Below, in pieces: positions 1 to 8,345 of a DNA stretch of 64,000 nt (its first letter is position 1; every line of letters starts with the position of its first letter). Origin of the DNA: a bacterium (GTDB taxonomy: Bacteria > Actinomycetota > Acidimicrobiia > Spongiisociales > Spongiisociaceae); NCBI GenBank assembly GCA_028820935.1, contig JAPPHZ010000029.1:215437-279436 (forward strand), read 5' to 3'. The notes under the pieces were generated by a model. The model worked only from the letters and a program-made list of their open reading frames with translations. It had not been told where the DNA came from and searched no databases. Made by a program: the position numbers and the translations under genes.

Positions 1-345
1 GGAGCGGAAGGTGTCCAGCTCGACGCCGGGCATCGCCAGGTACCTGACCCCGGCCGCCGAGGCGCGCTGGCGTGCCCGACTCGATCCGATGAACAGGCTG
101 GTCAGCTCGATCGCGGCGCCGGCCGACAGGAGGGCGCCCGCCACGGCCGTGGGTGGCTCCGCGCCGGGTATGAAGGGCATGGGCATGGCGGCTATGACCG
201 GGACGGCCCTCCGGGACGACACCCCCTCCACGAACCGGGCCACGACCTGCGTGTCTGTTCCCTCGTCGGTCAGCAGCAGCACTTCCTCGCCGGGCCGTAC
301 TCGCAGGCACGAGTCGAGCACGGTGTCGAAACCCGGGTACTTCAT
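1..345 (-). CDS. M29 aminopeptidase / NicX-like enzyme, N-terminal part (cut by window edge)
   Basis: The reading frame starts with ATG at 345-343 and runs open off the left edge (115 codons, no stop). The ATG overlaps the stop of the upstream M20 gene as ATGA, so the two are translationally coupled. The translation opens with MKYPGFDTVLDSCLRV, then a VRPGEEVLLLTDE strand and an alternating alpha/beta pattern ending near YLAMPGVELDTF. This resembles the N-terminal domain of the thermophilic aminopeptidase (M29) superfamily, which also contains the ring-opening enzyme NicX (2,5-dihydroxypyridine dioxygenase). The metal ligands lie in the missing C-terminal part, so peptidase and dioxygenase cannot be told apart here. 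Coupling to a dehydrogenase and amidohydrolase operon favours a catabolic role. Confidence 0.6.
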   Translation of the reverse strand, partial: MKYPGFDTVLDSCLRVRPGEEVLLLTDEGTDTQVVARFVEGVSSRRAVPVIAAMPMPFIPGAEPPTAVAGALLSAGAAIELTSLFIGSSRARQRASAAGVRYLAMPGVELDTFRS

Positions 346-1532
346 GCCGAGAGAGCCAATGCTGCGAACGCGGCGTAAACCTTGGCGGCGTCGTGTATGT
401 CCTCGACGGAGAGGTTCTCGTCGGCCGCGTAGACGGGTTCCCCGCCCGGACCGAAGATCACCGTCTCGACCAGCGGCCCGAAGCTGGACGTGTCGCCCAG
501 CCAACCCTCGACCCGCATCGACGGCTCCTGTCCCGGCCGGGCGGCCCGGACAGCCTCCCGAATCAGGGTCACCACCTCCGAATCCCGATCCACAAGATGG
601 CCAGGCTTCTCGTCGGCGAGCACCACCTCGGCTCTGAAACGGGGATCCTTCTCCGCGGCGGCGGCCAGGGCCCGTTCGATCTCGGCCCGGACCGTCGCCT
701 TGCTGACGCCCGGCTGGGGCCGGCAGTCGACCCTGATCACGCACTCGTCGGGGATCATGGACGGGCCGCCCGGCGGTAGCCCGCCGTAGATCCGCCCGGG
801 TGACATGAACGTCTCGCTCCCGAACATCTCCGCTACCCAGGGCTCCAAGTGCGGCTCCAGCCGGGAGGCGTCCAACTCGATGACCGCCAGCGCAGCCAGA
901 TAATTTGCGTTCACGGCGTCGTGCTTGTGGCAGGTATGGGCGGACCGCCCGTAGACGTGGATGTCGAAGTAGTACCGGCCCCGGTGACCCAGGCAGATGG
1001 TGCTCTCGCTCAACTCTCCCAGAACGCACAGGTCGGCCGGATAGGCCTCGAAGTAGGCGATCGACCCCCGCTGGTCTCCCATGTGGTCCGACACCGCCGC
1101 GAAGGCCGCTGTACCGGAGAGCGGGAGGTCGGCATCCTTCAGTCCTGCCAGCGCCGCGATCTGGCAGGCGAGGGCCCCCTTCATGTCCATGATCCCGTGG
1201 CCGTACACGCGGTCATTCACGAGATCGCCCGAGTACGGTTCGGCGACCGTCCAGCCATGCGAGACCGGCTTGGTGTCCAGGTGGCCGGTGAGCACCACCC
1301 GCCGGCCCGGACCGAACGAGAGCTCCCCGATGGCGTTGGACCGGTCGGCCAGGACGGGCTGGAGTTTCACCTTCTCGAACCCGAGGTCCCGGAGCGTGCC
1401 GGCGATGAACTCCGCCAGGGGTCCCTCCGCGCCCAGGACGCTCGGGATGCGCGACACCTCCCGGCAGAGCTCGACGGCCAGATCGAGGTCCACCGAATCG
1501 ATCGCCGTCAGGGCTATGCCGTCAGCGCCCAC
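342..1532 (-). CDS. M20-family amidohydrolase/deacylase with altered metal site
   Basis: 396 residues from a GTG start with AGGAG five bases upstream. The M20/ArgE/DapE fold is clear: GHLDTKPV (His-x-Asp) near residue 83, GHGIMDMKGA near 111, a dimerisation-domain GRSAHT motif and a C-terminal GPG segment. Family members hydrolyse N-acyl, N-carbamoyl or peptide amides with two metals. Unusually, the expected Asp-Glu-Glu motif (general base plus bridging Glu) reads SDHMGD, and the C-terminal metal His reads Tyr in VYAADE. The metal centre is therefore non-canonical, or the protein has another role. It sits 33 bp after the sulfurtransferase gene and overlaps the M29-like gene. Given HyuAB and racemase genes elsewhere in the window, an N-carbamoylase-like role is possible but unproven. 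Confidence 0.8.
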   Translation of the reverse strand: MGADGIALTAIDSVDLDLAVELCREVSRIPSVLGAEGPLAEFIAGTLRDLGFEKVKLQPVLADRSNAIGELSFGPGRRVVLTGHLDTKPVSHGWTVAEPYSGDLVNDRVYGHGIMDMKGALACQIAALAGLKDADLPLSGTAAFAAVSDHMGDQRGSIAYFEAYPADLCVLGELSESTICLGHRGRYYFDIHVYGRSAHTCHKHDAVNANYLAALAVIELDASRLEPHLEPWVAEMFGSETFMSPGRIYGGLPPGGPSMIPDECVIRVDCRPQPGVSKATVRAEIERALAAAAEKDPRFRAEVVLADEKPGHLVDRDSEVVTLIREAVRAARPGQEPSMRVEGWLGDTSSFGPLVETVIFGPGGEPVYAADENLSVEDIHDAAKVYAAFAALALSA

Positions 1533-1565
1533 CCGGCTCCTCTCCCGCCGGCAGACCGCTTCGGA

Positions 1566-2426
1566 TCATCCGGACGACGGGTCCTCGAGGGGCAAGGAAG
1601 GGTCATTCGTCCACTCGCCCATCGAGGCGTCGTAGATCGAGACCTGCTCGGCACCGAGGAGGGAGAGAGCGAAGGCCGTGCTGGCGGCGGAGATGCCGCC
1701 TCCGCAGTAGGCGATCTTGCGGCTGGGCTCGGTCTCGAGTGCGGGGGCGGCCCGGCTTCGCAGTTCGTCGATGCCGGCATAGGCGTGGGTGTCGGGATCG
1801 ACGAGGGAACCGGCCGGTACGTTGACGGCGGTCGGGATGTGGCCGCGACGCCGGTAGAACTGCATCGTCCCGTTGTAGTGGGCCGCCGGCAGCGCGTCCA
1901 CCAGGGTGGTGCCGTCGTCCTCGATCGCCGCGAGCACCTCCTCCTTGCCGACGAAGGTGCCCGGTCGGGGCCGGACGGTGAATGCGGCCCTCGGGTGCCG
2001 CGGTGCAGGATCACTGGTTACACGCCGGCCCTCCGACTTCCAGCGCCTCAGCCCGCCATCGAGGATCCCGGCCTCGTCGAAGCCCATGGAGTGGAGCATC
2101 CACCATACCCTGGCGGCCCACATGTTGATGTCGAAGTCGTACAGGACGACCCTCGTTCCCTCGCCGACGCCGACCGACTCCATGACGGACACGAACTGAT
2201 CGGTGGACGGCATCATGAACAGGGTTTCCGCGGTCTGGTCGGCGAGTTCGGTCATGAGGTCGACATGGACACTGCCGGGTATGTGCTCCCTGTCCCATCT
2301 GGGTCTGCCGCTTTCGATGTTGAGCACGCCCCCAGGTCTCTCGAAGACCACCGAGCAGTCGAGGATGCGTAGATCGGGGGCCGACAGGTTCTCTTCGAGC
2401 CAGCCAGGTTGTACGAGCTTTTCCAC
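1566..2426 (-). CDS. sseA: Thiosulfate/3-mercaptopyruvate sulfurtransferase (two-rhodanese-domain)
   Basis: 286 residues, usual for the SseA/TST family. The GTG start is supported by AAGGAGG seven bases upstream. There are two rhodanese domains: an inactive N-terminal one (residues ~5-130) and a C-terminal one carrying the persulfide-forming cysteine in YCGGGISAA, at the position of the family CGSGVTA loop. The enzyme moves sulfane sulfur from thiosulfate or mercaptopyruvate to cyanide or a thiol. It lies in the minus-strand run ADH, ALDH, sulfurtransferase, M20, M29-like. A sulfur enzyme downstream of a SAM-riboswitch gene cluster (~6.6 kb) is suggestive, but a 526-bp gap and strong local ribosome sites make direct co-regulation uncertain. 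Confidence 0.88.
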   Translation of the reverse strand: MEKLVQPGWLEENLSAPDLRILDCSVVFERPGGVLNIESGRPRWDREHIPGSVHVDLMTELADQTAETLFMMPSTDQFVSVMESVGVGEGTRVVLYDFDINMWAARVWWMLHSMGFDEAGILDGGLRRWKSEGRRVTSDPAPRHPRAAFTVRPRPGTFVGKEEVLAAIEDDGTTLVDALPAAHYNGTMQFYRRRGHIPTAVNVPAGSLVDPDTHAYAGIDELRSRAAPALETEPSRKIAYCGGGISAASTAFALSLLGAEQVSIYDASMGEWTNDPSLPLEDPSSG

Positions 2427-2530
2427 CCCGAGCCTCCTTGTCCGCGGTCGTCAGGAACGATAGATGATCACCCTGTCGGGCGTCCCCGCGTGCTCAGCCC
2501 GTCGAGCCAGCCGGCCGCGCGGCCTCGGGG

Positions 2531-4048
2531 TCAGCGCGAGATGCCCTGTCCCTGGGTCGGGATCACCGCCTCCGTGTCTATCCAGATCGACTTGGCCTGG
2601 AGGTACGCGTCCAGCGCCTCCTCGCCCAGCTCACGTCCCCCGAAGCCCGACATCTTCTGGCCTCCGAACGGAACCGCCACGTCGAACATGCCGTAGGTGT
2701 TGATCCACACCGTGCCGGCGCGCACCGCGTCGGCGAACTTGAGCGCCTTGTTGACGTCGGATGTCCACACCCCGGAGGCGAGGCCGTAGCTGACGTCGTT
2801 CGCCAGCGAGATGAGCTCGTCCCAATCGGAGAAACGCAGGATCGACACCACGGGTCCGAAGATCTCCTCCTGGGCCACGGTCATGTCGTTGGTGACCCGG
2901 TCGATCACCGTGGGTTCCAGGAAGTACCCGCTCTCGAGACCCTCAACGGTGGCGTCGCGCCCGCCCGCCACGATGTCGGCGCCCTCGTCGCCGGCGACGG
3001 TGACGAAGCCCCTCACCGTCTCCCGGTGGGACGCCGACACCAGGGGACCCATCTGGGAGTCGGGGTTCAGGCCCTGGCCGAGGCGCACGCCCTTGGCCTT
3101 CTCGGTCAACTCCTCGGCGAATTCGTCGGCGATCGAGTCCTCCACGAACAGCCGGGACCCGGCCACGCAGGCCTGCCCCTGGTTGAAGAAGGCCCCTCCG
3201 AAGGCGCCCGCCATGGCGGCTTCCCGGTGGGCGTCAGCGAAGACCACGTTCGGGCTCTTCCCGCCGAGTTCCAGCGAAACACGTTTGAGGGTGGGGATGG
3301 CCTGCTTGAGGATCTCCTGGCCGGTGCTGGTCTGACCGGTGAAGGCCACCTTGTCGATCCCCGGATGGGACACCAGTGCTCCTCCGACCTCGGGACCGGG
3401 ACCGGTCACGATGTTGATCACTCCCGGCGGGATTCCGGCCTCGTTCACCAGCTCCGCGAAACGCAGTGTGGTGAGCGGTGTCCAGGTGGCGGGCTTCCCC
3501 ACGACGGTGCATCCGGCTGCCAGCGCCGGCCCGAGCTTGTAGATGATCTCGAGCAGCGGGAAGTTCCAGGGTGCTATGGCCGCCACGACGCCGATCGGCT
3601 CCCGCTTGCGAATGCTGACCAACCCGGGAATGCTGTTCGGGAGCAGGTCACCGTGGATCTTGGTGGCCCAACCCGCGTAGTAGCGGAGTATCTCGATCGA
3701 CAGAGCGATGTCGACCAACTCCGCCTCCCACAGGGGCTTTCCGTTGTCGAGGACCTCGAGCACGGCGAACTCGTCCTTGTGCTCGTCCAGCAGGTCGCCC
3801 AGACCCCAGATGAGCCGTTGGCGCTCCGTGGGCGCCATGTCGCGCCAACCGTTCTCGAAGGCTTGCGTCGCCGCCTCCACGGCCTGGTCGACCTGGTCCG
3901 GGCCGGCGACCGGTATCTCGGCCAGTACCTCGCCGGTGGCGGGGTCGGTCGTCTCGAAAGTATCGACTCCGTCCACCCATTCGCCACCGATGAAGAGGCG
4001 CTTGGGTCGGGTCAGGAAGTCGAGGCTGGGGCGTTCTATGACGGTCAT
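2531..4048 (-). CDS. NAD(P)-dependent aldehyde dehydrogenase
   Basis: 505 residues, typical for the ALDH superfamily. All core motifs are present: APWNFP (cofactor region), FTGQTSTG (glycine turn), LELGGKSPN with the general-base Glu, and FFNQGQACVAGSR with the catalytic Cys near residue 308, then EIFGPVV. It oxidises an aldehyde to the acid. It is transcribed just after the Zn-alcohol dehydrogenase (120-bp gap), so an alcohol-to-aldehyde-to-acid sequence is likely. Closest relatives by motif are betaine-aldehyde or aminomuconate-semialdehyde type enzymes. The second possibility would fit the ring-cleavage genes at 14-21 kb, but the substrate cannot be read from the sequence. Confidence 0.92.
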   Translation of the reverse strand: MTVIERPSLDFLTRPKRLFIGGEWVDGVDTFETTDPATGEVLAEIPVAGPDQVDQAVEAATQAFENGWRDMAPTERQRLIWGLGDLLDEHKDEFAVLEVLDNGKPLWEAELVDIALSIEILRYYAGWATKIHGDLLPNSIPGLVSIRKREPIGVVAAIAPWNFPLLEIIYKLGPALAAGCTVVGKPATWTPLTTLRFAELVNEAGIPPGVINIVTGPGPEVGGALVSHPGIDKVAFTGQTSTGQEILKQAIPTLKRVSLELGGKSPNVVFADAHREAAMAGAFGGAFFNQGQACVAGSRLFVEDSIADEFAEELTEKAKGVRLGQGLNPDSQMGPLVSASHRETVRGFVTVAGDEGADIVAGGRDATVEGLESGYFLEPTVIDRVTNDMTVAQEEIFGPVVSILRFSDWDELISLANDVSYGLASGVWTSDVNKALKFADAVRAGTVWINTYGMFDVAVPFGGQKMSGFGGRELGEEALDAYLQAKSIWIDTEAVIPTQGQGISR

Positions 4049-4168
4049 GTTCCGGTTGCTCCCCTCTTAGGCGGGTGCTGAAAGAGACGAGGATGGGTTG
4101 GTCCGTGACGTCTTGATCTGGGGTTTCGTCTCCGGATATCGGGCCAACTGGACATTTTCAGTACCCTC

Positions 4169-5203
4169 CTAGGCCAGGGCGAGGATCTGGCGGCCGAGCA
4201 CCCGCCGTTGCCTCAGGTTCTCCAGTGCTTCGCTCGCTTCGCCGAGCGGGTAGGTGGCGGCCACCGGTACCGAGATGTGCCCGTCCGCGGCCAGGCGGAT
4301 GGCGTCGGCCAGGTCGCGGACCGTGGCGGCGACGGTTGAGACCCATACGGTCTCGGGCAGGATGAACTCGATCGGATGGACCTCCAGCGACTCGCCCGTG
4401 TACCCGGTGGAAACGAACCGGCCGTGCTTGGCCAGGGAGCGGAGGCCGGCCAGCATGGTCTTGGTCGTTCCGACCAGCTCGAAGAAGAGGTCCGTACCAC
4501 GACCTCCCGTCAACTCACGGATCCGGTCGGGCAGGTCGTCGTAGCCCGCGGCGTCGGGCACCACGACCCCTCCGGAGGCGCCCAACGACTTGGCCATCTC
4601 CAGCTTGTCCTCGGTGTCGGCGACGGCGAGGACCCGGGCGCCGGCCAGGACGGCGACCTGGAGGACCATCGAGCCGACGCCGCCGATACCGTTCACCACG
4701 GCCGTCTCGCCGACGCTCATGTTCGAGAGGCGGGCCGCATGGACCGCGGTCATACCGGCGCATGCCAGGACGGAGGCGGTTCCGAAGTCCACGTTGTCGG
4801 GAAGCGCCACCAGGTTGCGGGCCGGAGCGGTGATGTACTCCGCATACCCACCGTCCAGGTTGAAGCCGAACTGCCCGGGCTCGTTGTCGCAGATGTTCTG
4901 GCGACCGACCAGGCACTGCTCGCACGCGCCGCAGAAGATCTTGTTGTAGACAGCTACCCGGTCGCCGACCGACACGGTCGATCCGTCGCCGACCTCGACC
5001 ACCACTCCGGCCGCCTCATGTCCCACAGTCATCGGGTACTCGTCGGGCTGGATCATCCCTTCGAGAACATGCAGGTCGGTGGCGCACACCCCCGCCGCAT
5101 GGAGCCGGACCAGGGCCTCGCCGGGTCCCGGAGATCGTCTCTCCACATCGTTCACGTTCAGGTTCAGGTCTTCGTGAACCTGCGCGGCCTTCATCGTTGG
5201 CAT
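4169..5203 (-). CDS. Zinc-dependent medium-chain alcohol dehydrogenase
   Basis: 344 residues from the ATG at 5203-5201 (MPTMKAAQ), chosen because GGAGG lies eight bases upstream. The open frame extends further upstream, but that part is low-complexity and unconserved. Catalytic Zn ligands: Cys in GVCATDLH and His-Glu in GHEAAG. Structural Zn: four cysteines in FCGACEQCLVGRQNICDNE. The Rossmann fold shows GIGGVGSMVLQ. It belongs to the MDR family (alcohol or polyol oxidation with NAD(P)). It is first of the minus-strand run continuing into ALDH. Substrate unknown. Confidence 0.92.
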   Translation of the reverse strand: MPTMKAAQVHEDLNLNVNDVERRSPGPGEALVRLHAAGVCATDLHVLEGMIQPDEYPMTVGHEAAGVVVEVGDGSTVSVGDRVAVYNKIFCGACEQCLVGRQNICDNEPGQFGFNLDGGYAEYITAPARNLVALPDNVDFGTASVLACAGMTAVHAARLSNMSVGETAVVNGIGGVGSMVLQVAVLAGARVLAVADTEDKLEMAKSLGASGGVVVPDAAGYDDLPDRIRELTGGRGTDLFFELVGTTKTMLAGLRSLAKHGRFVSTGYTGESLEVHPIEFILPETVWVSTVAATVRDLADAIRLAADGHISVPVAATYPLGEASEALENLRQRRVLGRQILALA

Positions 5204-5729
5204 TCTGCTGACCTCCGTACGTCCTGGTGGGATGAATCCTCCACTGTGCCCCGGACCTGCCGTCCGAGCCGAGCGCGCCAAGGCTCGGCCCCTGCCTCGA
5301 TCACCTAAGTTAGCTGCATCCGGGTTCGCCCTGCGGCCGGTTGCCGACCTTCTTCCCACGGATCCCCGCACGGGTATCCGGGTTCACCCGACACCATTCG
5401 TGGTGGCGCGATGTGTTCGCAGGATTGCTGATAGATCACCGATCTCCGGCTACCGGCTACTCCCGAGGCCGCCAGCCGATCCGTACGTTGACAACCCCGC
5501 GAACACGCCCTTCCAGGCTTCTCGCAAGACCCAGGTCAGAGGTGCCGGCGCCAGGTGGTAGGGCACGATCGCGCTCCACCGCGCATACGGGGGATTCGAC
5601 ATCGAGGCGGTCGACGATGAGGATGCTCCGGGATCGATCGGCGCGGGGACCCGCTCGGGATCCGGCAGTCCCCCAGCCTGCCGAGGAAGTCCGGGAAGCC
5701 GGAGCGGGTCCGCCGCGACGATTAGTCGA
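5204..5729. other. Intergenic region without a supported gene
   Basis: This 526-bp stretch separates the start of the alcohol dehydrogenase from the end of the OsmC gene. Open frames here are arginine/proline-rich and have no recognisable domain or ribosome site. It must hold the promoter of the dehydrogenase operon, but no convincing -35/-10 pair was seen. A long inverted repeat (GGACCCGCTC at 5647-5656 against GAGCGGGTCC at 5702-5711, 45-base loop) lies downstream of OsmC. It could fold in RNA but has no T-run. Confidence 0.6.
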
Positions 5730-6251
5730 TCAGGCCAGTTCTACGTTCAGCGGTACCGGGTTGCTGAGCGTGTGCCCGACCGGGGAGCTGTTGACGACCT
5801 TGTCGTGGAGGGCGGCAAGCTGCTCGTCCGTGGCGTCTGAGTCCAGGTGGACCTTCACCGACAGGCCGCCGTAGCCGGCGTGGCCGGGCTTCAGACCCAG
5901 GAAGGTATGCAGGTCCAGATCGCCGCTGACCTCGATCTTGAGGTCGTTGATCTCGACTCCGGCCGCCGAGGCGTTGGCGGCGTATCCGACCGCCAAGCAG
6001 TTGCCCAGCGCTCCGAGCACCTGCTCCGCCGGATTGGGGGCGGTGTCGGTTCCGCCGAGCCCGGCCGGCTCGTCGGACGGGATCGGGTCGAAGTCCCGGA
6101 TCGAGACCTCGGAGCGGAAAGCGCCCGTCCAGTTCACCGTGGCCTGCCATTCGGTCTGGCCCTGCTCCGGGTCGTCCGCCACGGCGGCGACCAGGGCGCC
6201 GACCGCCTGCAGGTCTACGTCATTGAGTTGCTGTTCGGTTTTGGTAGTCAT
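5730..6251 (-). CDS. OsmC-family protein lacking the second redox cysteine
   Basis: 173 residues from ATG at 6251 (MTTKTEQQLND), with a modest GAAAGGG ribosome site. An upstream in-frame Met at 6299 gives an unconserved Thr/Arg tail. The OsmC/Ohr fold is shown by VLGALGNCLAVGYAAN, which carries the first conserved cysteine, and by the C-terminal SPVGHTLSNPV segment. OsmC/Ohr peroxidases use a Cys pair to reduce organic hydroperoxides. Here the second position, normally Cys in a CPV-type motif, is Ser (NSSPVGHT). It may be a one-Cys or YhfA-like member with another thiol or sulfur function. It lies 95 bp downstream of the Cys-containing small ORF and the SAM riboswitch, so methionine/sulfur status probably governs it. 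Confidence 0.82.
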   Translation of the reverse strand: MTTKTEQQLNDVDLQAVGALVAAVADDPEQGQTEWQATVNWTGAFRSEVSIRDFDPIPSDEPAGLGGTDTAPNPAEQVLGALGNCLAVGYAANASAAGVEINDLKIEVSGDLDLHTFLGLKPGHAGYGGLSVKVHLDSDATDEQLAALHDKVVNSSPVGHTLSNPVPLNVELA

Positions 6252-6346
6252 CGATGGCCCTTTCGTTGTCGTACCCGTCCGGGTGCGCGTTTGCGACACC
6301 GGATGGGCGGATTCCTGACGCCGGGTTTGCTCTCGGGTGCTGGCGA

Positions 6347-6466
6347 TCAGCAGGACAGGACGAGCTGTCCCGGGCTATTCACCCGAGAGCACGAACACGC
6401 GCGGTTGACCCAAGCGGGGAAGGCGCGGGCCGGCATCGGGCCGAAGGGGGTTCCGTGAAGGTACAT
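6347..6466 (-). CDS. 39-codon Cys-containing small ORF behind the SAM riboswitch
   Basis: ATG at 6466 is preceded by AAAGGAG eleven bases upstream, a better ribosome site than that of the following OsmC gene. The peptide has three C-terminal-half cysteines (ACSCS and a final Cys as last residue) and no transmembrane segment or known domain. It sits between the riboswitch (6537-6615) and OsmC (starts 6251). It could be a functional micropeptide, or a leader ORF whose translation senses Cys-tRNA, as polycysteine leader ORFs do in mycobacteria. That comparison is by analogy only. No homologue was recognised. Confidence 0.45.
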   Translation of the reverse strand: MYLHGTPFGPMPARAFPAWVNRACSCSRVNSPGQLVLSC

Positions 6467-6536
6467 GGGCAGCGGTTCTCCTTTGTCGTTACGCGCTCCG
6501 TAGTGAGCGCCGACAGCGGAGTCCGCCGCAGGCTGC

Positions 6537-6615
6537 CTCATCGATCAGGCATTGGCACCGAACGAATCGGTTGCCGCGGTTTCGTAGGGCCTGTCCCTCC
6601 ACCGCTCTTGATAAG
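6537..6615 (-). promoter_or_regulatory. SAM-I (S-box) riboswitch aptamer
   Basis: On the minus strand the segment starts CTTATCAAGAG and continues with GGTGGAGGGAC, GGCCC, a GAAACC/GGCAACC block, then GGTGCCAAT and closes with GATGAG. These are the invariant S-box elements in order: P1 5' strand, kink-turn, P2, junction J3/4 and P1 3' strand (CTTATC pairs with GATGAG). The aptamer is compact (79 nt) with a short P3 (ACCGATTCGTTCGGT). Downstream a GCGCTC/GAGCGC hairpin (6493-6510) lies just before the AAAGGAG of the 39-codon ORF, with no T-run, so control is more likely translational. S-boxes bind S-adenosylmethionine and usually shut off Met/SAM synthesis or transport genes. Here the downstream genes are a small ORF and OsmC. 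Confidence 0.92.
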
Positions 6616-6737
6616 CGCGTTGTTGGGGAATGTTTGCACCCGACCGTGCTGGTGTCAAGGTGACAGCCGAGTCTGTGCCGAGAGTCACGAGAAAACGCCG
6701 AGGCCTACCAAGCCGGCCTTGTCCTGAAGACGGGTCG

Positions 6738-8345
6738 TCACACCTTCAACTCGCTACGCAGCACGAACATCCATGTCAGGAGGCCCGACAGCAGGATCAG
6801 GACCAACGAAGTGATGCCCACCTCGGCGAAGAACCCGTCCTCTGCTGCGTTCCATATCCTCGTGGCCAGCGTCTCGAACCCGATCGGGGCGAGTAGCAGC
6901 GTGGCCGGCAGTTCCTTGAGGGTGGACAGCAGGACCAGGCCTCCTCCGGTCACGAGACCCGGTGTTACCAGCGGCAGGTCGATGGTGAGGAAACGGCGGC
7001 GGGCGGAGACTCCGAGAGTGCGGGCGGCGTCCTCGTAGCGCGGGGGCACGTCGTTGATCGCCGCCTGGGAAGCCCTCATCGACTGGGCGCCGAAGTGGAG
7101 CACGTAGGCCAGTACCAGCAAGGGGAAGGTCTGGTACACGGCCGCCAGCGGGCCGGGCGCCCGGATGGCCCAGAAGACGATCGCCAGAGCGACCACCAGC
7201 CCGGGTAGGGCGAACACGGAGGTCACCGACGCGGCGGCTGAACCCGACAACCAGTTCCGCCGTCTCGCGGCCGCGTATGCCACGGGCAGTGTGACGGCCA
7301 CCGCGCACACTCCGGCGGTGACCGATGCAACGGCCGAGTTGAGGATGGGCCGGATGAGAAATCCGAGCCCGTCCCCGATGCCCGAGTAGCCGACCCCGAC
7401 CGTGGTCGAGCCGCGGATCACCCAGAGCAGGAACACCGCGATGGGAGCTACCAGCGCCAGCCCGGCCACTCCGCCTGCGAGCACTGCGGCCGGGGCCGCC
7501 GACCTGCGTAGCCGGTACCGCACCTGCGCCCTCCCGATTCCCTTCCCGGGTTGGCGGCCTGGAGCGGCTGCGCGCTCGATCAGCGCCACGATCAGTGCCA
7601 GGACGGCCAGCACCAGCCCGAGCGTCAGAGAGGTGGCCCGGTCGAACAGGCGAGAGGAGAAGATGGCCCGGGTGATGGTGTCGTAGCGCATCAGCGCCAC
7701 CGCACCGAAGTCGCTCAGTCCGTAGAGGAAGACCAGCATGGTTCCGGCGGCCACCGTGTCGCGTATGTTCGGTATGACCACGCGGATCAGCGTGCGTCCC
7801 GGATGGCTGCCCAAGAGCCGAGCGGCCTCTTCCAGCGTCGGGACCGTGGTGGAGAGCCGTGCCAGGACGGGGAGGTAGACGTAGGGATAGCTGAGCGCCG
7901 TCAGGACGATGAATGCCCCCCAGAACCCTTCGATTCTGGGGAGGAAGGGCACCAATCCTCCCCGACCGAAGGCCGATAGCAGGGCGGTGGCGCCCACGAA
8001 TGAGGGGATCACCAGCGGAAGCGGCAGCACCACACGCCAGAACCGGCGTGCCACCAGGTCGGTCCTGGCCACGAGCCAGGCAAGGGTCGTTCCGAGGAAC
8101 ATGCACGACACGGCCGTAGCGGAGGCGATCAATAGCGAGTTACGCAGAGGTCGCAGGGTGCGCTCGGTGGCGACAGTCGCCCAGAAGTCCCCGCCGAGGC
8201 TCAGGGTTCCCCACGCCAGGTAACCGATCGGGAAGAGGAAGAGAAGGCCCGATAGCGCCACCGCCACCCGGAGACCGGGGTGGCGGTTCTGGCGACGGGC
8301 TATGGCCGGAGCCGACGTGTCAGGAGGTCTCGAGCCCGCTTTCAT
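6738..8345 (-). CDS. Ferric-iron ABC transporter permease (FbpB-like, two fused domains)
   Basis: 535 residues with about twelve hydrophobic segments arranged as two BPD_transp_1 halves. The EAA loops are visible around EEAARLLGSHPGRTLIRVV and YEDAARTLGVSARRRFLT. This fused double-permease form is typical of Fe(III) (FbpB/FutB/SfuB) and thiamine systems. The ATG at 8345 lies inside the end of the binding-protein gene (26-bp overlap) with AAGGA upstream, so the two are coupled. No ATPase gene follows: after the stop comes the SAM-riboswitch region of another transcript. The ATP-binding subunit must therefore be encoded elsewhere or shared. Confidence 0.9.
   Translation of the reverse strand: MKAGSRPPDTSAPAIARRQNRHPGLRVAVALSGLLFLFPIGYLAWGTLSLGGDFWATVATERTLRPLRNSLLIASATAVSCMFLGTTLAWLVARTDLVARRFWRVVLPLPLVIPSFVGATALLSAFGRGGLVPFLPRIEGFWGAFIVLTALSYPYVYLPVLARLSTTVPTLEEAARLLGSHPGRTLIRVVIPNIRDTVAAGTMLVFLYGLSDFGAVALMRYDTITRAIFSSRLFDRATSLTLGLVLAVLALIVALIERAAAPGRQPGKGIGRAQVRYRLRRSAAPAAVLAGGVAGLALVAPIAVFLLWVIRGSTTVGVGYSGIGDGLGFLIRPILNSAVASVTAGVCAVAVTLPVAYAAARRRNWLSGSAAASVTSVFALPGLVVALAIVFWAIRAPGPLAAVYQTFPLLVLAYVLHFGAQSMRASQAAINDVPPRYEDAARTLGVSARRRFLTIDLPLVTPGLVTGGGLVLLSTLKELPATLLLAPIGFETLATRIWNAAEDGFFAEVGITSLVLILLSGLLTWMFVLRSELKV

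Noticed and set aside
849-2372. 507-codon plus-strand open frame
   Set aside because: Runs antisense across the M20 and sulfurtransferase genes; composition is the mirror of those codons with no domain. Stop codons are rare in this high-GC DNA.
5647-5711. Intrinsic terminator after OsmC
   Set aside because: Arms pair over 10 bp but the loop is 45 bases and no T-run follows; kept only as an inverted repeat note.
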